NCBI GenBank assembly: GCA_037893245.1
Contig: JBAIAA010000021.1
Span: 1,054,001-1,118,000, forward strand
Reading direction: 5' to 3'
Origin: Crossaster papposus
Lineage: Eukaryota; Echinodermata; Asteroidea; Velatida; Solasteridae
DNA: 64,000 bases
Shown here: positions 56,421-64,000 of the stretch, piece by piece
Position numbering within the stretch: position 1 is the stretch's first letter
Layout: each line of letters starts with the position of its first letter
The notes under the pieces: generated by a model
Databases searched by the model: none
What the model was told of the DNA's origin: nothing
What the model saw: the letters and a program-made list of their open reading frames with translations, nothing else
Position numbers and translations under genes: made by a program

Positions 56421-56804
56421 ATAGGTACCAGCATTAGCTGGGGAGTAACCTGCGATGAACTAGCATGCCATCCAGGTGAGGGAGGGAGGGGGGTATAGAC
56501 AAATTCCCAGTCGTTTCATGCTACTGAAACACCGGCCTGATAAGCCATATCGGCTCCGGACAAACTTTGCTCTCTTTTTTGGCATTGCCTTGTTTGATGA
56601 GATAAGTAGATTGGGGTAACACCACATGGTAATTCTCTTTAGTGAGTTGTGTGGTTCTGAACTCAACAATGGACAGTATGCTCTAGCCGTCGCAAGTTTC
56701 TTGCTCTTATTAGAAATTTCTGGATATGTTTAAAGCATCCCAAGTTGTTGAGTCGCTGTCTGAAGTCAAACAATATTTTGAAATACGCTTCCCTACTTAC
56801 ACAG

Positions 56805-57014
56805 CACTATCAGACGTGGCTAGATCTTCGCGAGCTGGAGACTCAAGTGGGTGAGCGCTACCTAACTCACGAGAGCGATGACGAGCGATGGGAGGAGTAC
56901 CGTCGAGACCACATAGAGGGCGCCAATCGCAGCAGCCCCAATCACGAACCGGTCAGTGAATCACCAGTCCATCTCAGCCCTGGACGTCACATGGAGAGAG
57001 TCAGTACGCTGTGA
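56805..57014 (+). CDS. PRKD: PKD exon S: C-terminal tail, stop, PDZ ligand
   Basis: The last coding exon encodes [20 protein letters not shown] then [20 protein letters not shown] and a Ser/His/Pro tail ending MERVSTL before TGA at 57012-57014. The WLDLRELE and GERY-THESDD segments are PKD hallmarks. The end V-S-T-L is a class I PDZ ligand. The equivalent Ser in vertebrate PKD1/2 (ERVSIL) is an autophosphorylation site widely used as an activity marker, so both properties may be kept. The acceptor is CTTACACAG, phase 0. Confidence 0.96.
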   Translation, partial: HYQTWLDLRELETQVGERYLTHESDDERWEEYRRDHIEGANRSSPNHEPVSESPVHLSPGRHMERVSTL

Positions 57015-58769
57015 TGGGTGTCATCTCTTTGTTTCATCTCCGTGTGTGTTTGATCTGCAAGTTTACTGTTTTGTTTGGAAACCTCGGCCTGATTTTTATG
57101 GCACTGTGTACTGGTTAGAACAAAAGCTGTCTGGTAATTAACCCATTGCTGACCACATTGTTTCCTGACTTGACCTCTACCCGGAACCACACTGTTTACT
57201 CAGTCATGCAGAAATCACTAAAAAGTGAAAAATGAACCACAAGTTGAAAACTCACCTTTTTTTCCCAGCCCGGATTTTCACTACTAAGGAGTGATTAAGA
57301 TCAAATATCGTTCAAGTGATAAAGATTCAGACCACCATAAGTGTAAGAAAGTTATGCCTGTTTGGTTGATCTGGTCCCAGTCATCTAACTGCATGCCATT
57401 TCACAACATGACCAAATGGCACTCCATACCTTGAATACTTCTGAAGATCTTTCCTTGAAGTTTGGCAATGATAACACTATAAAAAACAGACACCATTAAA
57501 ACGATTGATCCGAAACACTCTTTCAGCTGCTTGATGTATAGGGGACAAACACACCAACATGCCATTTGTGAAAAGCAGTGATTGAGGGTGTTCTCTGTGT
57601 GGTTGTCACCAGTGGTGAACTACTTTCATTATTGGAACTTTGGCTAAAATCAGAGAATTTGAGAGCCGAATGTTTTGGTCCTGGCACTAGCTGGCAGGAC
57701 CGTTCTCAAAACATGGGCCTCAAAATGAGCACAGAGTCCGTGGTTACAAGATGTGTGTTTGCTCAAGCCACAGCTTCTTACTAACCCATTAAATTTGCTT
57801 ACCTAATTTGCTTATATTTAGCCAATTTGGGATTCACATTTGTCTCTCCATTTAAAAAGGCAATTGTTTTTCTCCCGTTTTTGTAAAACGTGAATAGTTA
57901 TGTATTATAATGTACATGTTTGGATAAACGGAAAGTTGCACGTGCAGTTATATGCATGTTTTGTCATGTGTTGGGTATGGGGCAATTTTTCTATTTATTA
58001 AATGCAATGAAACACCCCCCCCCCCCCCCTTTCAATTATTTGCTGTCTTGTGTTTCAGTGGATGACCCTGAACTCAGAAACTGTTAGTATGTAATGCAAG
58101 AAGGTACAAGAATGAAAGCTGTTTAAGATCAGTTGAGCATTGTTTTTACCAATAAGCCAGTTCGGTATCTCGATGAAGTAGTCCAGGTCAAAGGTTATTC
58201 GAGATAAAATTGCTGACAAAATGCATTAGTTATCTGAATGACCCGTGACCCATATCAATGTGCAGTTGAAATACTGAACTGGCTTATTGCAAACCAGTCC
58301 CAAGCCCTCTATGGAATGCCCTTACTGTATAGCACCCTCTATAGATACTGTACAGAGCCAATAGACAAGGAGGCTCGTACAGTTTTTATAACACCCTGAC
58401 TTCAACTCCGGCTTTTGGCCCAATAGTTCTGTTACGTCCAAATACAATGAAAATACGCCTTCTGTTGACTTGGTATCGCAGATTTGGTGTCTCCGCGGCA
58501 GAAAATGGATCTGATTTGTCACCACAAAATGAGCAGAACAAAAAATGCAAATTGGCATTTTGCGTTAAAGGGCGAACCTACAATTTGAATGGGTGGTAAT
58601 TTTTGTCACTAAATTGAATGAAGTAGCTATAGCTACTAAAGCTTATGCCTATTTTAAAGATTAGTTAGTCTATTTTTTTATTTTTTTGAGGTAAACCTCA
58701 ATCTGTAAACCATATTTTCCCTTTTCACTTTAAAACCCATTTTCATCCTGTTTTATGAGTTGACTGTTT

Positions 58770-59376
58770 AGCCTCAGTCACACTGGATGGTATGATTTCT
58801 AGATCGTACGATTGGTGGCGATTTGGCCGAGGTACGACCAATCGGCAATGTTTGCTACCATCTCCATTAGCAGTTGCATACTGCGATTGCTTTTTGAGGC
58901 TGGTGGTAGGTCATCGTACGAATGGTGGTACGTGTGGTTGTGCGATCACCAACGATTAGAGATGAGCGATGGCAAGATCAATCGTAGGTAATCGTGCTAC
59001 TAGTGGTGGTGAATCAGCGACCGCTCACACGATCGAACGTGAGGTCGTACGACAGGTGGCACCACCAATCGTCAGGTGACACCACCAATCGTCAGGTGGT
59101 ATGACCAGTTGCACAACCAATCGTGCGACTGTGTGACCCGCGATCATCTGTGACTGGTGGTGCGACCATGTAAGACCTTTCTGCGACCTCTTATGATTTG
59201 GAATCGCAGGTCAGAAGTTGTTCCATCAACTTTGCTGTGACTGATTTTGCTCTGGTGATCACCCACAACCTCTGCGACCAGTCGAGCGCTCTTTCTACGA
59301 TTTGCTCGCGATTCCAACATTTTTTTAGTTGCAGCTTGTTCGTAACCTTGTCGCAGGCCGGTGTGACTGGGCCTCG
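58770..59376. mobile_element. 607-bp TIR element with CGTACGA / TCGTAC-rich interior
   Basis: Ends GCCTCAGTCACACTGGATGG and GGCCGGTGTGACTGGGCCTC are inverted. The interior is a mosaic of GATCGTACGATTGGTGG, GTCGTACGACAGGTGGCACC, CACCAATCGTCAGGTG and CACAACCAATCGTGCGAC words in both orientations. CAATCGTCAGGTG occurs twice in tandem (59069, 59087). No coding frame is seen. Confidence 0.8.
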
Positions 59377-59785
59377 AGTTCACAGAAAAAGAAAAAAAAT
59401 ACTCTTATGGTCTACATTTGTGTTACTGAACTCAGTAACACAAATGATTTATATCATTGGAAAGCTCTTGTTCTGCAGAATCCAGTAATATAAATATATG
59501 AATCCTTAAAAAAGTCTGACTTTCAGTTCATTTTGTGGTAACGTACAGGTCGCATATTGCCATTATTGAACTTAGTAACCCCAAATGATACCATTGGAAA
59601 GCTCTTGTTCTCCGGAATCCAGAAGAAAATTTATCTTAATTCTCAAGTTTGGCGTGGCAGTCGCATCTTACACTGGAGTTTGTCATGTTGGGTGAAAATA
59701 CAAAATGAAGCCCAAACCAGTAATAGTCATGAATTCATTGCAGTGTCAAGTTCTGCAAATACGAGCAAACATTTCCTTTGTTGAG

Positions 59786-60115
59786 TTAAAGGTAGGATTC
59801 GCTTGGATTATCATGAATGGGTGGATTTGGGGCGTTGTATTTTATAGTAAATATTGTTTTACAATCATGGATGTTGAGAAAAGCTAGAAAAACGGCGTTC
59901 GTTTTCAACTAGCGTCAGGCGTTGGTCCTTATGTTGTCCGGCGATTGCAAATTTTTCTTAGAAAAATCAATTTGTTGGAACAATATCCGGATATGTACCG
60001 CAATCATTTTGCTGGATGCCTACAATCATTATTTACTTTCAAATAAGTAAGATATTTTCTTATAATTCTGTAGTAAATATTTTCGATATCTGCAAATGGT
60101 GTATCCTACCTTTAA
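59786..60115 (+). mobile_element. MITE-A copy, TTAA-flanked
   Basis: TTAAAGGTAGGATTCGCTTG to AATGGTGTATCCTACCTTTAA trimmed at TTAA. The first 30 bp lack CACCATTGGTAATTG, a deletion relative to 18691. Confidence 0.9.
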
Positions 60116-60772
60116 AGGTAACAATCTCTTGCCAATTTTAGCTGTATGGTGTGCAATATTTTTCACTAAAGGCAAATTAATTTCATCTGAAAACAAAAAT
60201 GCTGAAAGATTTACTGAGGTGCACAAATGAATTCATTTTCAAAATCACGTCAAACAGTTCTTGACGTTCTGTCAGCAAAATTGAATAAATATTCCTTTGT
60301 GGTTTATTTATGTATTAAATATTACTCTGGACTGAGTATAAATTACAATTTACGACAATGTGAATTATTTTTAATATTCCCAACTCCTATTGTTTTTATT
60401 GTAAAAAGTGATTATGTTTACCATATCTAATCGTGAATGCAAATATTAGACAATTTGGGGGTGAGAACTTGTGGGATTGAGCACTTAACACGTAAAAATA
60501 ACTATTTGCGCCCTTAATTTGGTACAAAAGTTGAGTGAATAAAACAATTCAACCCAGCGTTGTCAGTGCATATAAAACCCATTTAAAACTGGTATTTAAA
60601 GATTTGCCCCAACAAACCATAATTTTTATTTTAAATATAATTTGGGGACATTTTGACGTTTGAAAAAAGAGCAACTACAGGGAAAGATTGACTCCACAGT
60701 TAATGGAAGAAACAAAGTTGCAACACATGTAATAATTTTTTTTCACACCTTGTGCTTGTGATTTTGTTTTGT

Positions 60773-60910
60773 TTAACCATTTTGCGCCAGGATTTTTTTG
60801 ACATTGACCGAGCCAAGGCACGGATTGTTTTTAACAAACCCCGATCCAAAATGGGTTCAGGCCGACAATTGCGTAGTCTGATAATTAAGGCCTCGACGCG
60901 AACTGGTTAA
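60773..60910 (-). mobile_element. MITE-B copy, internally deleted, TTAA-flanked
   Basis: TTAACCATTTTGCGCCAGGA to CTCGACGCGAACTGGTTAA; 138 bp against about 242 bp for the full copy. Confidence 0.85.
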
Positions 60911-62819
60911 ACGAAAAATCGACTTCATTCCTCACTTTTCCCACATACGAACCCGCCCTGCGAGAGCCGCATTATTGTCCCATGGCCAATGCAAGAAGAA
61001 ATAACTCAATATACTTTACACCAGTTTGTAGAAAAATGATTTAATCACTAAATGTGGGCCGGTACTTTTTTGGTCAGTGTTCCATTCAAAAGTTCATAAC
61101 TTTTGCATTGCTAGAAAAATAGAAAAGGAATCTTTTTCGAGATATAAATGTAACATAAATGTTGTCTTTAATAAGCTATTTGTGAGTTAATCGTGAATAA
61201 CATCTTGTATACACTGACTTCACATAATGCTAGGCACCTTTTAACTTTGAAATCACCAGACCAAAGAGACTGTTAAATATTGTGTGATTCGTAATCGTGG
61301 CAAGCTCTTGGATAGTTACGTAAGAGACGCCCAGCACCAATGGTTGAGAATAGCACAAAGACACCAGACCATTCCGGAGCTTGGGGTTGCTAACAGTAAC
61401 AGTCTCTTTGGTCAGTGTACTAGATGTTATTCAAATGTAACTCGCAAATGGCTTATTGCTCCTCCACCCGTCTGAAATTGAGTTCAGCGTGTTTTTCCAC
61501 GGACTTATAATTGTGTAAGCCGTATGAATATTGTGGTAAATCAGCCGTCTTGGGTTCTACCTTTATGCATGTAATGTTTCGTTGTGCAGTCATTAAGATA
61601 TAAGAGTTAACGTTTTCGTATAAGATATCTCACAAGATACCAGCCCCAACAGTAATATATTTCATTTGTAGTATTTATCTGTCAAGCGTTGTATTACTAA
61701 TGTATTTTATATATCTGTAATTTTTGACCAGCATTTAAAGTCTCTTCACCTTGTTCGTGTGGTCTCGGTTTTTAAGTATTTTAATTTTAATTTTTTTGGT
61801 GTCGTATCAGGGTAACGGTGTGTATTTTTATGTGTACAAAAAAAAAAGGTTTTTATCTCAATTTTACATAAAGTGCTTGGTGTTTTGATAGGACTTTCAG
61901 TTTGTACAACACTTCGGTAATATGGTGTTGTATTGATAAATGTTTTTTTTTCATTAATGGATATTTGTGTGTGTGTATATATAAATGTATATATATAGTT
62001 ATGTACAGAGTAATATAAAGAGGCATTACTACGACATTACAGGTTGCCTGTAAGGTTTTTGTTTGTTTAATCGTTTGGGAACTGTTGGCCCTATATATCT
62101 TTTTATTTTGGGTGGTTTCAAGATTTGAAAAGGGTTGCTGACCCAACAAAGTGTAATTCCTACACTGGAATTGTGAAACGTTCACTCGTAAATAATAACT
62201 ATACCTTGTTTTTGGTCATTGAAGGATACTTGTAGCTTCGAGACCGGTTTGTACTTGACCGAAGCCTGTGACGACGTGGAAAGTATTCGCGCTGCAAATT
62301 TTCAACAGTCGAACGCATTTCAATGCCAGCAAATTTTGCATTGAATATTTCCTGACGTCAAACTTGCCCCGTATAAAGCAAACAAAGGGAAATTTGTATC
62401 GAATTTTTGGGGCGCCTAAATGAAGTTTTGGGAGACACCAGCCCTAAATTCCGTATGATCATATGTGACCCAACCCAACGAAATGAGTCGCAAGTCGCCA
62501 GAACTACTTTTGAGTAATACACTTTTTTAACTGTCCTACACAACATAAATTAATGGAAACAGTCGGCCCAAATCACCCAAATAACAACTGTACATTATAA
62601 GGTGTCAACCTGAGTGATACACCAAAATGAAGAGCAAATGATGTGCTTTCTGCTGCATTAAAAAAAAACCTAATACCTGAAAACTTGTTCTTAAGACTCA
62701 TTTCGAAGGATTCAGTCACATATGTGTGTTAAAGTTTCAGGTTAAGTTTTAGGGAGAAGGGTACCTGTATAACATCTACATATAGATGGTTTTATAGATT
62801 TTGATGAAACTTGGATGCA

Positions 62820-63085
62820 GTGACTCTTGTGTCAGGTAAGACACAATTCTTCATTGGATTACTGAGGTCAAAGGTCATTAGAGATATTCAAATGTTTTGG
62901 TCTACATAATTTGGTTGATCTTAATATAACTTGGATGAAGTGATCCTTGGGTTGGTTTTTCCCTGCAAGTCTTTCAAAATTGGAGGTCATCGAGGGGTTA
63001 TTTAAGGTTATTTTCAGAGCACAAAACAAACGGAGATCGAACACGGGAAAAGGCGACACTCTCGATCCATGGATCACTTGTTTCA
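62820..63085 (+). repeat. Interspersed repeat fragment, two internal copies of a motif
   Basis: GATGAAACTTGGATGCAGTG and AATATAACTTGGATGAAGTG start two related blocks about 110 bp apart, each followed by a GAGGTCA word. It also contains CGGGAAAAGGCGACACTC then GATCCATGGATCACTTG, similar to 8710-8755, and relates to 21100-21260. Confidence 0.6.
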
Positions 63086-63441
63086 TACCAGTATTCCATG
63101 TTCTGGTTTTGTCTGTAGAAGATTTTTGATAAAATGCAGTTAATCACAGCAAGTAAATCGCATATATGCCATTGTACTGGGTGCGCAATGTCTGTGCACA
63201 TTCAAATGACAATTTATAATATGTACATTATTTATAATATTTATAATACATGTACAGTAGAAGACGCACTCCGTGTGCCTCCAGGAGCTTAGAAGAGTCC
63301 ATCACAAAGTGTCTTTTACCTTTCCGAATCCAAACAAAATGCTTTTGTTAGTATTTAATAAGGTAATTTGTTTTGATCACGTTGGGTTAGGGTTTACTGA
63401 ACTGTACATTAATACAGTTAATACAGTTTGGCGCACTTTTT

Positions 63442-63546
63442 TTAACCAGTTCGCGCTGGGATTATTTTGACATTGACTGGGCCCAGGCGCAGGATTGCTA
63501 TTTACGAACCTAGATCCGAGACGGGTTCAGGCCGGCGTGCGAATAT
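63442..63546 (-). mobile_element. MITE-B left part, truncated
   Basis: TTAACCAGTTCGCGCTGGGA then TTATTTTGACATTGACTGGG and GACGGGTTCAGGCCGGCG, after which similarity ends. Confidence 0.8.
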
Positions 63547-64000
63547 TTTTTCCCAAACCTGGCAGATTTCATGAATTATTCAGTAGTTGCATTGAACACT
63601 TAGGTCTCTTTTTTTCCCTTAAATTAAAAAGATATCAATTTGACTAGGAAAAACAAGGTGACCTAATATACAGCAGGATTCGAACCGGGGATCTTTGATC
63701 CATAGACCATATACCCAGCACGATATGTGGCAGAGGGGTACCCCCCTCTTATCCCTATACTTTATACGCACTCAACACTATTGTAACCTAACCCATCCCC
63801 CCTTGAAACCTAAAAGGAATTCCTGAGATTCCGGGAACACAATGGTCAACACAAAAGAGGGGGGGTTTTCTCTGCCACATATCGCGCTTCATATGATAGA
63901 CCATCCCACTATCCACTACACTGATTATAGCAGCTCGACAACAGCTGGTTTTTTTAAAGTGATTTAATGTAACTAGTTAACTAACACCAAGGCTGTGATG

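Larger units (their letters stand above)
54266..56804 (+). other. PKD intron R-S with a long inverted repeat
   Basis: Contains a direct duplication (CCCAAGTGG-GA-ACCCTT then ACCTTTCAAACCGGTAAACG) at about 55045-55160 and 55196-55325, the long inverted repeat (55506-56304) and a SINE-like segment (56305-56420). Confidence 0.8.
57015..60600 (+). other. Probable 3' UTR and downstream flank of PKD
   Basis: No coding frame of interest follows the stop. Possible poly(A) signals are ATTAAA at 57998-58003 and AATAAA at 60284-60289 and 60538-60543; which is used cannot be decided, and the later two lie beyond a TIR element (58770-59376) and a MITE-A copy (59786-60115). A poly-C tract sits at about 58014-58030. 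Confidence 0.4.
60600..64000. other. Downstream flank, no gene recognised
   Basis: Contains MITE-B copies (60773-60910, 63442-63546), a repeated segment (62820-63085), a GTGACCCAA fragment near 62464 and a tRNA-like anticodon-side relic CAGGATTCGAACCGGGGAT (63675). Open frames are short and unsupported. Confidence 0.7.

Noticed and set aside
57578-57784. 68-codon frame after the stop
   Set aside because: No domain, no splice context, lies in the probable 3' UTR.
62961-63085. Possible coding exon
   Set aside because: The segment is part of a repeat shared with 21100 and 8710.

Overview
This is eukaryotic, intron-rich genomic DNA from an animal, most likely a marine invertebrate deuterostome such as an echinoderm. 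The lineage is inferred from the gene content, the dense SINE, LINE and MITE load and the many GTACATGTAC / TACCGGTAC palindromes; nothing in the window proves it.

One host gene dominates the plus strand. Nineteen coding exons between 7101 and 57014 encode a protein kinase D (PRKD / PKC-mu family) serine/threonine kinase. In order they give the end of an N-terminal ubiquitin-like fold, a C1a zinc finger, a basic Ser-rich linker, a C1b zinc finger, an acidic linker, a PH domain, a long His/Ser/Thr/Pro/Ala-rich linker, a CAMK-type kinase domain, and a C-terminal tail ending VSTL, a class I PDZ ligand. The exon phases agree at every junction and the exons sum to 2868 nt (955 codons plus stop) with no frameshift or internal stop, so the gene looks functional. 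The first coding exon(s), with the start codon, were not found and probably lie upstream of the window.

The rest is intron and 3' flank packed with transposable-element remains. From 1 to 7100: a 53-nt poly-C tract, a 1.9-kb TIR element with subterminal ATAAGGCGCA motifs, and small MITEs. From 7240 to 19662: a 20-bp satellite, SINE-like units, a pogo-like MITE and two LINE reverse-transcriptase remnants. From 19795 to 32307: C1 and PH exons mixed with LINE, MITE and hAT-like insertions, plus two degenerate extra copies of the 3' end of one coding exon. From 32588 to 45771: more MITEs around the linker exon. From 45879 to 56804: kinase exons separated by several foldback elements, including an 800-bp inverted repeat with 357-bp arms. 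From 57015 to 64000: 3' UTR and intergenic DNA with further MITEs and no recognisable second gene.

The main structural pattern is that at least five unrelated short terminal-inverted-repeat families begin and end at TTAA. One pair shares a single TTAA where two elements abut. This suggests TTAA-specific (piggyBac-like) mobilisation of several non-autonomous families. No transposase was found, and no genuinely new biochemical system was identified.
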